Assembly: GCA_944470555.2 (NCBI GenBank)
Contig: OX104127.1
Location: 143,941,787-144,005,786 of the forward strand
Source: Heterobilharzia americana
Taxonomy: Eukaryota > Platyhelminthes > Trematoda > Strigeidida > Schistosomatidae
Direction of reading: 5' to 3'
DNA: 64,000 nt
Under the pieces are notes generated by a model, which saw only the letters and a list, made by a program, of their open reading frames with translations, was not told the DNA's origin and did not search any database. Of the stretch, positions 1 to 11,594 are shown one piece after another (position 1 is the first letter of the stretch; each line of letters begins with the position of its first letter). The position numbers were made by a program, and so were the translations under genes.

Positions 1-243
1 ATACAACTCAGATTATATCAAGTCACTATAAGTGTATAAACAGTGGCGACAGGGTTATAAAAGATACAAAAACAAGCGAGCTTTACAATCTTTCTAAACT
101 GCAATAAACACTTACGTTATATTTGTGTATTTTCAGAGATCTTATAGGTTACTGTTTTGTTTTATCAAATTATTCCATGTTAGCTATTTTGTGTTTACTG
201 ACTTTACTTTTGTTTATTTGAAAATCTCAAGACTTCACTTATC
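1..243. other. AT-rich DNA upstream of the first ORF
   Basis: No gene is recognised here. A possible 3' splice site (a T-rich run ending in TTTCAG) falls at about 131-136, so the next ORF could sit in an exon that begins near 137. An in-frame TGA near 200 stops the following ORF from extending further upstream unless the acceptor lies after it. Confidence 0.4.
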
Positions 244-678
244 ATGAATGAGCGAAATGATAATTACAATCGATTCCCATCAAATGAAAATCAATCACGG
301 GAATTGGCATACTTGTCCACTGGTTGTTATGGACCTGGTGTTGGAGGTGTTCTACTGGTTGGTACTACTCAACAACTTCACGATGCATTACATTTATTAA
401 ATTTGGAAGGAAAACAACAGTATATTTCATTAACGCCAGGAACAATAATAACACCTACTGGTCAAATAGGGAAGTTATTCAACTCTTCTTATCCATCCTC
501 CTCCTTAAGACAAATAATTACAGCACCACTATCAGTATGTAACGATAATGCAGGAATTTCAGCTTACACAACGTCATTCAGTTCAGGTGTGCCTTTGAAG
601 TTGGATACAATTCAACCGTTATCAATGCCTAAACATTTGGTGCCACTCAGTTTACATTTACCGGTTAATCAGTATTAG
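244..678 (+). CDS. Unrecognised 144-residue ORF, probably coding
   Basis: I do not recognise this protein. It runs from an ATG at 244 to a TAG at 676-678. The N-terminus is polar and Asn-rich (MNERNDNYNRF). A Gly-rich hydrophobic stretch follows (GPGVGGVLLVG, residues about 30-40), and the remainder is rich in Ser, Thr, Leu and Pro with no membrane segment. Its length in this AT-rich DNA and its non-repetitive composition favour a real coding segment, either a one-exon gene or the last exon of a gene that starts before the window. An in-frame stop lies just upstream, near 200. Overlapping AATAAA signals at about 1003-1012 could end its transcript. No function is proposed. Confidence 0.5.
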   Translation: MNERNDNYNRFPSNENQSRELAYLSTGCYGPGVGGVLLVGTTQQLHDALHLLNLEGKQQYISLTPGTIITPTGQIGKLFNSSYPSSSLRQIITAPLSVCNDNAGISAYTTSFSSGVPLKLDTIQPLSMPKHLVPLSLHLPVNQY

Positions 679-1144
679 TTCATTGTTTTCACTACTATCA
701 TTGATATTATCAACCGCATCCTTATTACTTTTGCTATTTCTATACATCTTTTTCTCTTCCTGTGCATAACTTTCATAATCTTCTTCATTTCAATAATTAA
801 TGCTTTACTGCACAATACTTACTTTGTAATTTATTGCTTACTTTTATTTTGCTGAATATTTCGTTCCTATTTTGCTTTCATACTTTGAGTATATTTTCAT
901 CTCCTTTCTTTATCATTTTGTTCTTTTTAACTTATATTACCCGGTGTTATTCAAGGGAGAAGTCGAATATCTTATCCTATTATTGAACTTTTTTTGTATA
1001 AAAATAAATAAATACGAGCCAATGGTTAAATTCTATAATAAGTTAGAAGAATATGACACATTTTCATGGTTTTTTTTATATATATCCTTTTTTGAGATCC
1101 ACATTTGTTCAGTGAAAAGATTGAAACCAAATGGTGTTATTGAT

Positions 1145-1235
1145 TAATATTATTATGATTATTATTACTATTATTATCATTATTATTACTACCATTACTA
1201 TTATTATTATTATCATGGTTATTATTATTAAGCGT
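1145..1235. repeat. ATT-rich trinucleotide repeat
   Basis: Repeated ATT units with interruptions (ACT, ATC) fill this stretch. It is an ordinary simple repeat. Confidence 0.8.
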
Positions 1236-1289
1236 TCGTTTGTATTCCGAAGGTAATTTCCGAATTTTTGCATTTACTTTATACATTGC

Positions 1290-1366
<77 letters not shown>
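1290..1366. repeat. (TA)n microsatellite
   Basis: About 75 bases of nearly pure alternating TA, with one phase break near 1314. Such tracts can extrude cruciforms and are unstable in length. Confidence 0.95.
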
Positions 1367-1368
<2 letters not shown>

Positions 1369-3224
1369 TATTGACTCAGTTGGTAAAGCACTGACGCTCT
1401 TTTATGCCTTATTGTACGATAACTTGTGTTTTTTTATCCACTTGTGTATTGATTATTATTTATGAAATTGAGTCAGTCTATTATTTTGGTCTAGTTAGTT
1501 CCCGGTTAGTACTTTCTAGTACATCACTATTACCATCTATCTATCTGTTCAGCGAAATAGTGAACATTTGTGAACAATGTTTTTTTTAAGTGTTTTAAAC
1601 TTCTTCCCTTTTTTATATTTTAACCATTTTATCATTCATTTGTCTATCTATAACGGTGTTTCTTTAAGGTAAGATATTTTTACATTTGTGTGTTTTGATA
1701 TAGAGCTATAGGATTATGTTTAGTAGGACAAATGGAGAACAATCTGTTTCATATATTCGAACATTTGTTATATGCATCATTGTTATATTTTATCGTTATA
1801 ACAGAAACTCCGTAAGTGAGGCCTAAGGGGTAATAGGGATCATGTTTAGCATCAGTATCCTCTTTTGATCCCTTCTTAACTTGCTTTACTACTTTTTTTT
1901 TCTTGTAACTTATTTATTCCATCTTTATACAAGAAATAATTTTTCATGTTCCTATCGGGTAATGTAAAACATATGAGGTTATATTTATTGATTTATGTTC
2001 ATAAATGATATTTGGATAAATAAAAATAGATATGGCATGAATATGCTTTCACGAAATCTTTTTCCCTGTCTATTTGCATTGTGTATACTGTATTTAATAG
2101 TTTTGTTGTTTTTCCATATCATTTGTGTTGCCTTATTCTGTAAAGTGTGTAAGCTCGAGGGCCGAGGGCTTAGTGCACAGGATAGTAGTTTCTTACGTCA
2201 CTAGTTCTTCAATAAGCTTTAAAGTCAATTTTTCCCACTATGAAGGAATAAAATGATGTACACATCCAGAGATGGATTTGATTTCGATTCAATCGTTCCT
2301 ATTGTCATTAGTCCCAGGTGTGGATACAAGTAAAATTTCTTAAATTTTAACTCAACTATTCTCTGTTTCATCTACCTAGTCTAAAATTAAACGGAGTTAT
2401 TCAGTTATGCACAAAAAAAGGTTTTGCATCATCCTTAAGTCAAGGCGTCGTCACACTTATCATCAACGGTCAGTATTTTAGTAGTGATTGGAGTATAATC
2501 ACCATGATTCGACTGTCGTTTGAGAAGTTTTAGTTCTTAGTACTTTGTACAGTATGTGTTCTCTTTAGTAACTAAGATGAATTGTATGCACAGTGGGTAT
2601 TCCAAAAGAAAAAAAAACCCTAAATCATTGACTTTAAAATATTGACGCAAATTGGATTCCATTTATTACCTAATATACAGTGTTGTACTGACATGAGTTA
2701 TGGCAACTCAGAGCATTACCCAATAATACCAGGTTCAACGTTCATGCTAACTAATTGATGTGTAGTCTCTAAATGTCTCACCTTACTGTATGAAATCACC
2801 CAGGAAGTTTGATAGCCATCAAGATTGTGAATGTAGAGTTAAGTTATTCAAATAGGATCGAAAATTTGTGGCTCAGGATTACAGTGGTAATTATTTGGTA
2901 TTCTTCGAGCCGTCAGTTTTGTTTTGAACGGTTCATCATCAGACTACGTGACTTCATCACTTACTTCATGAAGAAGCTATTTATTTATAGCAGTGACCCA
3001 AGTGGTTGGAAAAATCATTAATACCAATTGATTCTTATTCCGTCCACCATCTAATTAGCTACTTGACTGGTCAATGAGCATCATTTGACTAGCTTAATGC
3101 ACATGGTAGCAGCAGTTTTTGTTGAATTTTCCTTACTTATCAAAATATGTTTGCTCATTGCATTTCGGTGACCACTTGACAGTGTATATCACAGCATAAT
3201 GTGTTAAATAGCATCTACGTAAAC

Positions 3225-3430
3225 TTTTATGAGTATTGTGGATTGAACACGTTGAGGAGAAGTCTGAGTATGTTTGGCATGCATTCCGCACCTGTCAAAT
3301 GTAAGATAATGATCCAGAACTAGTTTGCAACGACTCCCAGTTTAAGGATAGGGAGTGAAGTGGTAGAATACGCTGACCGCTTCACCTTAAGGTGTTGCGT
3401 CAGCCCCAATGAGCCAATTTCTGACGGAAT
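3225..3430 (+). mobile_element. CR1-like (SR1-type) reverse transcriptase fragment
   Basis: Conceptual translation gives a decayed copy of the region after the catalytic box of CR1-like elements. Pieces such as MFGMH, VKCKIM, SLRIGSEV and VEYADRF are readable, interrupted by stops. The same segment is recognisable in another decayed copy at about 48030-48130. It is non-functional. Confidence 0.55.
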
Positions 3431-3439
3431 CTCATGATA

Positions 3440-3775
3440 TCACCGTGTCATTAATATTGAGGTCAGGTGAAGGGTACATATATGAACTGTATTTTTTATG
3501 ATTACCATCTTTGCTCTTATCTTTATTTTCACTTCGTCCAGCTGCTCTCCATTTCCTAGACTTCTGGTCTGTCTGTACCGTTTTTAGTCGCCAAACAGTT
3601 ACCCCCATAAAGCAGTACGACATTTAACACAACTTTCCTGAAAACACGCATACCTTTTAAGCTCACTACCTCTAACGTTCGCAGCTTGATGCAGATCGGA
3701 TAACTGGCAGGTTTTGCTAAGACTCTAGAAAGCCTCGCTATTGATGTATGTTGGATCCCAGAGACCCTCATTCAA
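3440..3775 (-). mobile_element. Inverted CR1-like fragment
   Basis: The minus strand reads LKGMRVFRKVVLNVVLLYG, resembling the '[18 protein letters not shown]' stretch near the C-terminus of CR1-like reverse transcriptases. It lies in opposite orientation between two plus-strand fragments of the same family, so the locus is a rearranged pile of old insertions. Confidence 0.5.
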
Positions 3776-3789
3776 AATCCCAGTGAAGT

Positions 3790-5235
3790 GCTTCGAGTTA
3801 GTTCCCCATCTGTCAGCTCGAGAAGTATGTTACATGTGCGGGGACCGTACGGTATTGGCAACCGGCCTTACTGGTGTCGGTCCCACACTAAGCGCTGAAG
3901 CCGAAGCTGCATTACTGGACTAAACCTACTACTCACAGAACGGCTATTTTAGCTTGAATATATGCGATAGGCTACTCAAGTCGTACTTAGCGAATATTAT
4001 CCGTAAGTATGGTATTCGCTTTGCGCCATTGAAGTGCGAAGTACTTTTGTAAGATTAACTGGAGCTGGTGCCTGCGCTCACCCTTGATGGTAAGCCATTG
4101 AAAGTAGTCGAAAAGTTCTCATATCTGGGTAGTTATGAGCGCTGGTGGGGGTGTGTGAGGAAATTTCCAACCGTATATCCGAAGCCAGAATGGCATACAT
4201 CTATGTGGGCCACCTTTGATGCCCCCGCGACATTAGTCTGCCCGTAAAAGGTTTGGTTTACAAAGCTTCAGTGCGAGCAGTTCTGCTGTACGCCTATGAA
4301 ACCTGGCCTATCCGAGTTGAGGATGTACGACTATTCTGTGTTGTTGTCTCCGTAGGATAACTCGTATCCGGTGGCAAAAGCATGTAATTCTGAGGTACGA
4401 CAGCGTGTGTCTGGACATGACAGAGGTCATCATTCAATAAGTGAAGTCATCTGGAAACACCGGCTTCAGTGGTTTAAGCATATCTTACACACGTCGACCC
4501 AACGACTTCCATACCGTTCATTGTTTGCTAGCCGTGGCATTGGATAAAAGAAGCGGACGGGTAGTCAGTATGAGGGCGGTGTAGGATGAAGGTTAATCGT
4601 GTCGGGTTCGCACCTATTGGTGTATCATGACTCCCTGGTTGGGGTCCGAGAGATCATGCAACTCTGACTTGAGACGTTATCAGATATGCCTCAGAATGGA
4701 AACCAGTGTCCATGCTGTAGCTTCCTTCTATCTTCTGCTACTGAAAAGTAATGGGTGTTTTACTTTGAATGTATCTTGCCGGACTACCCTTTTACTCATT
4801 CTATTCTTATTGTTTTTCTTCCATCCACTTCACTTTATGTCTTCATGGTGTTACTATACTATTTTATGTTGCGCATTTCTTGATACCTTCGCTGTACTAT
4901 GTTTGTGTTCTAATGATAATAACAATAAGGTTGGGAAGTCGATTGACGTGGCGGTGAACTTTCATTGGCTAAGGTGGCTTGGACACTTGTTGCGCATGTC
5001 GACCCACTGCCTACATCGATTTGACACGCTAGGAGAAGTTGGATTAGGTTGGTAGAGGGTTCAGGATGGCCAGATCAAGACGTGGTACCAGTCCATGAAG
5101 TTCCTGATCGTTGGTCTGAGCCTTATGGGAAGATGTAGACTATCTGACTAAGGTCCGTGAGATGATAGAAATCAGTGGTTTGGAACTCTTGGTTAAACGG
5201 CTGAAAATCAGTCAGTGGCGCAAGTAGATTTACTC
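3790..5235 (+). mobile_element. CR1-like (SR1-type) retrotransposon 3' remnant
   Basis: Decayed plus-strand copy of the end of a CR1-like ORF2. Readable pieces in order are LTLDGKPLKVVEKFSYLGS (about 4080-4135), SRISEARMAY-like and GLVYKASVRAVLLYAYETW (about 4251-4307), then LRWLGHLLRMSTH (about 4969-5007). Stops and frameshifts occur throughout. The order matches the tail of the reverse transcriptase protein in this family, so it represents one 3' end with internal damage. Confidence 0.7.
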
Positions 5236-6650
5236 CTTGGTATCTTCTAAAGCTTGAATGGTTTGACTGACCTCAATCTTCAGATATATTCTCATCCATA
5301 CACCGTTTTCTTCTTTGTAGTCGATCTTCCTATTCACTTGTTTCGACCGATGCACTTGTGTATGTGGTTCTACATTGATTTTGTCTGTCTGTCTTCCTGA
5401 AAATTAAATGTAATAGAATGAAAAATAGTAACCAGTGAATTAATATTAGGTTAATAGTGAGGAGAATGAATTTAACCACTTATTTAAGAGAATGAAAGGG
5501 AATCAAAGTTTGTTGTACACAGTTCAGAAGTCTTCATATGATTAGCTAGTGTATAAATGAAATTAGGATGTGCGGTGTTAACAGACTTTCCACTGTGTAA
5601 CTAGCTAGCTTTGAAGAGTTGAGTTGTGGCTATTAAAAGACTGGTGTTGACACGCTGTTCGATTATGGCACTTCAGTTCACAAATATCTTACCTTGGATC
5701 GTAACCGTGAGGCAATGTTTTAATCGAACTCGTTGGTTTAGTGTAGTTCTAGTTTTTTAATCGTCTTAAAACCTGAGTCACATGTCACTCAACGTTATAA
5801 CATTATTTCTTATTTCGTATTGCTCTGCTGAGAGTATAATTATTCTAAACATTTTCACATATTATAGTTTGACCTGGGAAATCATTGCTAATTGTTGCTC
5901 CAGGACTTGTCTGCAACAATCTACCGTTTAGCAATAGTTATGTATGTGGTTGACTAGATGATTTACTCTTTAAAGTCTTATCGGTCCTGTTTAGTTGGTG
6001 ACTGGCGAATTATTGGTACTGATATAAAGGCCTGATTAGGTTTGTCTACTTACAGCTCGGAAGAATCGAAAACTCGTTATCTCCTTGAATGACTCAAAAT
6101 GATGTTGAGCTGTCCATCACAATCTTACATTAATGAATATTTAACTCATATCATTCAAGCATACTTGAGGTCATATTGCGTTTATGTTCACTATCTGTGA
6201 ACAGAAAGCTTATTTAAACTGAATAACCTTTCTAGGCCAATGTGTCTTTTATATGCCCTGAATATAACAAGTCTGGAAAATACTTATAGGTACAAGACTG
6301 GCAGATTAAATAGTGTTTAGTCTTCTGGACTGAGATATATCCTCTGTTCTATATTCATCCTTTTGTTACTCTTAGTTATCTCAAATGTATCTGTTGAGAA
6401 CCATTCAATATCTCAGGGTGATAAGCTAATACCATGCTTCTTATGAGCAAAATGTACCCTAAACAACAGATCTGTGAGCAAAACATCCTACCTGTTTAAT
6501 CTTTTTGTACTGTCATATGTAAAGATTGATAAACATTGACATCTTTGGTATATGTATCTTCACCAACATAGACATCCATTAATTTTCTCATTTACTTAAT
6601 CTAAGTACAGTTATCTCTAGGTATTTACTCGACATAAGGTCATTTTTTCC
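5236..6650. other. No recognisable gene
   Basis: AT-rich DNA with many stops in all frames. I see no repeat family that recurs in the window and no convincing exon. Confidence 0.4.
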
Positions 6651-6654
6651 GTAC

Positions 6655-7210
6655 GAATGGTATGTTCTTCTGAAACCATTGATTTCAAGTCGATATCATG
6701 GACTGACATCAGTTGGAGGAACATTGGAAACCTGGGATCACTGGACAGCTGTTCTATCCTAGTATGGGATTCCTCAACAGTGCTCACCGATGACCTCGCC
6801 AGGGATCGAATCCAGAACTTCCGGGTTCCGTGGCCAGCAAGTTGCCATTGAGCCACTGGGTTAGAATCAAGTGATCCATATTTCCAACTTTTGTCAGTTC
6901 ATGACTTTGCGTGACCATCGCCCATTGTCATCGTTGAGTATTTGTCCTCACGGCCACCTGGTTTGCACCACCGGTCACGACTTTTCATTGGAACTTCAGG
7001 AATCGCCCCTCGAAACTATTCACCAGTGAGCGCTAGATTAATTCAGTTTGGGGGTTTGTGAGGATTCATTGACCCCTGCCGGGGTCATGGGTATGCACTG
7101 CTAAGGAGTCCTATACCAAGACGAAACATCTGTCCAGGGCTTCCAAGTTTCGAATGTTCCTCCAACTGATGTCAGCCCATGATGAGTACCAACTTGGAAT
7201 CAATAACCCC
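6655..7210 (-). mobile_element. tRNA-derived SINE with inverted ends (family B)
   Basis: A repeat of about 550 bp. Its left end (about 6695-6790) and right end (about 7085-7200) are inverted copies of each other, sharing GACTGACATCAGTTGGAGGA-like sequence and its reverse complement. Inside, the minus strand shows a tRNA-like promoter: an A-box-like TGGCTCAATGGCAAC and a B-box-like GGATTCGATCC (about 6804-6860). Related copies lie at about 41.4-42.2, 53.6, 57.3-57.9 and 60.7 kb. It is best read as a SINE with a second, inverted copy of its end. Confidence 0.7.
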
Positions 7211-7855
7211 GAAAATCCCCCAGATTGAAATCATTGACTCATTTGTTTTTTAACGTTATTTCCTCATTCATTTCTGTCCCACTGCTTTGAAAATATGTGA
7301 TCGGCATCTCTTATCTACACATCGGTTGCTTATTCGTTCATCTGTATACAAACTGATTCGAAGTGGAGGCCATAAATACTAGGAGTTTATTTCTGTCAAG
7401 CGACTTATGCCTGCACATTCATGGCTATTTTTATCTGGTTATTTTATCATTAACTTGGTTGACATTTATGTTAGGGTTACTGATTTCACTCCTAGGATGT
7501 TTCTAAGTCACTACCTTATTATGATGACTAAAAAGTTGATTAGTCAGTGTCATTTCCTTATCTTACATTCATTCAAGTGTTATCACCATTCATGATCATA
7601 TTTTGGGACGTCTATATCAACTAGAACTGTCGTCATTTAGAGTCGTGTTTTAATCCTATCAACGGATGTTGGAATACTTTGTTTGTTCCATCACCTCTTT
7701 TTCCTCCGAGTTAGTTGCATCTGGTGATTACTTTTACATCAGATGATGTATTTCTGGGCACAATGAAAATAATCATTCAGTCAGCCAGTTCACGAAGAAA
7801 CAACAACTTCGATGGCCTAGTAACAATAAATACAATGTAACAGCCAGTCATATGT
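7211..7855. other. No recognisable gene
   Basis: Only short ORFs are present, with no repeat shared with other parts of the window. Confidence 0.35.
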
Positions 7856-7856
7856 C

Positions 7857-7990
7857 TGGGGAGCTGTGCCCCATTGGTCTAGGGACTCGATTTTCAGCCG
7901 ATTTGTCACGGGTTAGAGTTCCACTCCACCTACCGAGGTTTGGGCATTGAAGTAGCACTCTTAACCTCATTGCCTACAGCATGACTTTTT
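7857..7990 (+). mobile_element. tRNA-like SINE head, decayed
   Basis: The stretch has a tRNA-like start (CCATTGGTCTAGGGACTCGA) followed about 40 bases later by a weak B-box (GGGTTAGAGTTCC). The layout matches the tRNA-derived heads elsewhere in the window, but the copy is degraded and its borders are uncertain. Confidence 0.4.
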
Positions 7991-9030
7991 ACAAGATTGT
8001 TGAGTGAATTTCTTCAGTTACATACTCATATTATACGCTATGAGGCACATTCGTTATATATGGGCCTATGAATTTGCTCAGTTGCCCAGGTCGGAGTAGA
8101 TGGGGCTGGGACCAACTGCTTGAAAGTGAAGTACTTGAGCAAATAAGGTTTTTGAGAGTCTTCGCACGTTTTACATATGCTTCTGTATAGGGTTAGTGTC
8201 CTCCATTTTTCGATAGTTCTTCATTTGTGTAGATAAAATAGCGGCCAATGTATAGTGTTTTGTTGTGGCATAAAAATATAGTGATTGCATGACCCACTGA
8301 CTTAAAAAGTTATTCAATAGAATGAAAGAATTATAAAGGAGGGGGGGGGGGCTTTCTAAAACGCAAAAGTTTAAAATCATGAAAGGAGCAGGGTTTGATC
8401 AAGTCTCTCTTGTTTTCAAGCCTTAGCTTTTTGAACTGAATCACTAAATATTCAGCAATTCAGAGTAAGTGGACATACACTAACTTTGAAAAGTTTCTTT
8501 TCACTTTGTAAATAACTTTCAAAGAGTAGATGGTCGTTGACAATGGATGACCATTGTCGATATTTTACATTCTCACAGAAAAAAATAAGGTTGTTCAGCT
8601 TAGTAAATGAAATCTTGGGAAAGTCTCTTTGCTGGACCACTGTATTGATTTCCTTAAAAAGTTATCATACACGACTTAGATTTGAAACCAGTGACGATCA
8701 TGATATAATTTACCTTATGTTCTCTCATTTTAAAAGTAGCATGAAATTACTAAAAGCTTTTCAAGCTTATCTAGTGTAAGTCGTTCTCCTCTCCTATTCA
8801 TCCATTTATTTTTATCTCCCTTTTCTAAATATGTTTTTAAAAAATCCTGTCATATTATTTCATGTGGCATGTTTCTTGGTGTATATTTTGCTTGCAACGG
8901 GTTCAAGTAAGTAAATGAATACAATAAAACTCTATTGGAATGAAAACAGCCTAGCTTCTGTTAACCTATTGGAAGTTACTTATCATAACAATTTAGCAGT
9001 GAAATCATGATCATCATCATCAATATCAAC
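7991..9030. other. No recognisable gene; G homopolymer
   Basis: Contains a run of 11 consecutive G at about 8341-8351, striking in AT-rich DNA and a likely place for sequencing slippage. An ORF of 80 codons at 8537-8779 has no recognisable motif and is not called. Confidence 0.35.
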
Positions 9031-9039
9031 ATAGGACCA

Positions 9040-9850
9040 GACATTACTGCGTAACGGTCCGAGTTGCCACACCTCATATCAGTACATCAAGTAGAAAGGT
9101 ATTGAGGCGCAAGATGAAGATAAGTGAATGCATCCAAAAGAAATATAAAGTACTGAAAGAGAGAAAAGAAGAATGAGAAAATGGTGAGATTCGGAATAGC
9201 GTCGTTAACATGAGGATAATGTGTGTGGGGTTACATCTGCGCCACTGACATCGGTTCTCAGCCATGTGATCACCTAGAGTCAGTCTACAACCACTGGTCC
9301 CTCTTGTCCTGCGGACCCCAACCACCTAGTCTGCATCGCCCCACGTGGCTTAAACCAACAGTCAGAGACTTCATACATTGGTGCCATGTTTTAGTCTGGC
9401 CACCTCGGTCCTTTTTCTAGCCTGGACCTACTTCAGCCAACATTCTGTGAAGAGGTAATCGGCAACTAGGCATACGTAATACGTGTCCCAACCAGCTATC
9501 CCAGTCGATGAAGGTTCATAACCTCATCAACTGATTTACCTCTACTCCCTAAAACTCTACACCCAACGTCTGCGTTACTCGTGTGGTGACACCACGGGAT
9601 ACGGCGGCTTATACACTACGAAGGCAACGGTGGTCAAACACCTGAAGCCAGCCTTCTCATGTCTTCCACCTTCAATGGCCATGTTTCACAGCCATAGAGT
9701 AGAACAGACCGGACTGCTGTGCAGTACACGCGACCCTTAATAGACGATCGGATATCAGAGTGGATAGGACAGCACATCCTTCTACTTTTCCAGATGTTCC
9801 ACTGTGTTGTTATCGTTAATTACCGTCTACTTCTAACATTATTCATTCTT
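9040..9850 (-). mobile_element. CR1-like retrotransposon 3' end, inverted
   Basis: The minus strand carries a decayed C-terminal part of a CR1-like reverse transcriptase. A stretch reading [23 protein letters not shown] falls near 9690-9745 and a W-LGHVLRMP-like stretch near 9460-9510. The lower-coordinate half is the 3' untranslated part, which recurs (with CCAGCCAGGTAGTC-type sequence) at about 13.2, 17.8-18.4, 28.2 and 34.8 kb. All are dead copies. Confidence 0.65.
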
Positions 9851-10680
9851 TTCGTGATCTGTTTAACCTAGACAACGTTGGCGACGTTGATTGAAGGAAG
9901 TACAAGACCACTAGAAATGAAGAATAAGATTTATAACTAAGTTATAATTTTTTTTCACTACTAGATAGGCTTTTACCCTGTTAACCGGTTTTTGAGATCA
10001 TATATTCCAGAATTATGTTAACCTGTACGCTTGTGTTGAAGTTGGCTCATTGGATTGATTCCCTCCATCTTATTACTTAACTTATCTCGTTGTTGCATTG
10101 CTTTTAAAAGAAAGTTTTCAACTCACAAGATGCTCTTGCTTTAGTGGAGTGGTTGGGAGTTTTCTTATCATTATTCTCCTTTTTCAGTCTTATCTAGGTG
10201 GAATATCGGTATCAGTTACATACGTCGGGGTGTCCGTATATTATATTTACTGTAGCTTATTCACCAAGTTTGGGCAGTTTCGTTTAACAGATGAATAGGC
10301 AGATTTTAGAGGTTTCCATTCGCTACTATAAATTGTCTTACCTTTCTAAAAAGCTCTAGTATATCATCCAAAAGATGCTATTAACTGATCAGAAATCTTA
10401 AGCATGTTACGATAACTTGACGTTTAACTTCAAACAATCCTAAGCGAGATATTGTTGTGTTAATTAGATCTTTTATCAAACTGAGTGGATTATAAAGTTA
10501 AGTGGTACTGATATACACAACAAGGTGATTATGGTCTTAATCTTCAGTTTCCTAACTGTTTCACCTCTTACAGCGTTGAACAGTTGCTTTGGTGATCTTT
10601 TCTTTTGGTAATTGCAAATCAATTTCATACGTTTACTGAATGGATATAAGTACAGATTTGTCATCAATAAGGTGTAATTA
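9851..10680. other. No recognisable gene
   Basis: AT-rich DNA with short ORFs only and no repeat match seen elsewhere in the window. Confidence 0.35.
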
Positions 10681-10689
10681 TTTGCTTTT

Positions 10690-10800
10690 TTGGAGTTGTA
10701 GCTCATTAGTTTAAGCACTTAACTTTCAACTTATGTGTCATGGATTTGAACATCACTCCAATTACCGTGATTTAGACAGCCAGGTAGTATCACTAGCCTT
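10690..10800 (+). mobile_element. tRNA-like SINE head
   Basis: The sequence TAGCTCATTAGTTTAAGCAC resembles an A-box region. It is followed by GGATTTGAACATCAC, a B-box-like sequence, about 45 bases later. It does not form a complete tRNA, so it is taken as a decayed tRNA-derived SINE. Confidence 0.4.
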
Positions 10801-11074
10801 CATATAATTTATGTGACTCATTGCCTACTTCACAAATGTGCATAAGGTTACTGAGTGGAATTCAATTCGATCTGAATATCACTCAACAATATCCTTTTCA
10901 ACTTGTGTTTGTGATGAATCTTCTGACCGTAACTTCTATAAACTGTCATTCAATAAAAGCTGTTTAATTACTGATTTTATTCAATGTGTTAAATAAAATT
11001 GTATATCAGAGTGTTATTCTTATGTTTAGAGTTATTCTCGTTGTCCCACACCTAGAATGCAATCGTTTCGAAAG

Positions 11075-11350
11075 TATTTTATAAGATGTTTATGGATAAT
11101 GCTCTGGCGTTTGAAGCAATCGCTTCTGTGTCCCGGTGGAAACATCATTCACTGGGAGGCAGGCACACCCAGCTGACGAGTCCCAAATAGGATGAAATGC
11201 GCATCCTGGATTCCACTGCTAGCCACTGCCCATCATTACTATACATAATTAAAACACAGGCATTATCGAGGCATCCGCAAAGTAGCCCAAATGCCAACAG
11301 AGACTGATCAATTCGGTCCAATCGACGATGGTGTCATACAAGCAATAACA
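11075..11350 (+). mobile_element. Hammerhead-bearing tRNA-derived SINE (Sm-alpha-like) with tail
   Basis: The element starts with a decayed tRNA-like head (TTTATGGATAATGCTCTGGC at about 11090-11108). It continues with CACTGGGAGGCAGG and a hammerhead ribozyme (11161-11215), and ends with CTGCTAGCCACTGCCCATCA. A further tail of about 115 bases (attaaaacacagg..., 11250-11350) recurs after the hammerhead units at 54.4 and 62.3 kb. Schistosome Sm-alpha repeats are known to combine a pol III-type head with a hammerhead; this assignment rests on core motif and layout. Confidence 0.8.
11161..11215 (+). ncRNA. Hammerhead ribozyme, intact core
   Basis: Both conserved core boxes are present: CTGACGA at 11173-11179 (consensus CUGANGA) and GAAA at 11194-11197. 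Stem II can form from GTCC and GGAT around a CAAATA loop. Stem I forms from CCAG and CTGG. The expected cut falls after the C of ATC at 11205. The stem III segment is ATGCGCAT, fully self-complementary with no loop bases, which would favour pairing between two molecules. Cleavage activity is inferred. Confidence 0.8.
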
Positions 11351-11594
11351 CTATGTTTATACTTTATTATTTGTCCATTAGAATTATAATTTCTCGAGAT
11401 ATATGACGAGCTATACTTATAAACTTATCATAATGATTCTGTTGTACTCTAATTATGGAATCGTCTTCCTGTTGAACGCACATGTTTCCACATTCATCTT
11501 GTCCTAAATGCCTTCATTATTTTATTTCATTTATCTATTTATTTACCTTTTGTGTTTATTTATCAGGTTCAGAGGAATATAGCACAATAAGATT

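Larger units (their letters stand above)
679..3220. other. Non-coding AT-rich DNA with simple repeats
   Basis: After the first ORF there is roughly 2.5 kb with no supported gene. It contains possible polyadenylation signals near 1003-1012, ATT-rich trinucleotide runs at 1145-1235 and a long TA microsatellite at about 1290-1366. The remaining sequence shows only short ORFs without recognisable motifs. Confidence 0.5.

Noticed and set aside
1268..1465. 65-codon ORF rich in Ile and Tyr
   Set aside because: It is produced by the (TA)n microsatellite.
4627..5055. 142-codon plus-strand ORF
   Set aside because: It runs through the CR1-like remnant; its last part contains LRWLGHLLRMSTH of the retrotransposon tail and the first part is low-complexity.
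8341..8351. Run of 11 G as a quadruplex or regulatory motif
   Set aside because: A single homopolymer without further G runs; more likely a slippage site or sequencing problem.
9074..9420. Overlapping ORFs on both strands near 9.1-9.4 kb
   Set aside because: They lie in the reversed 3' tail of a CR1-like element.
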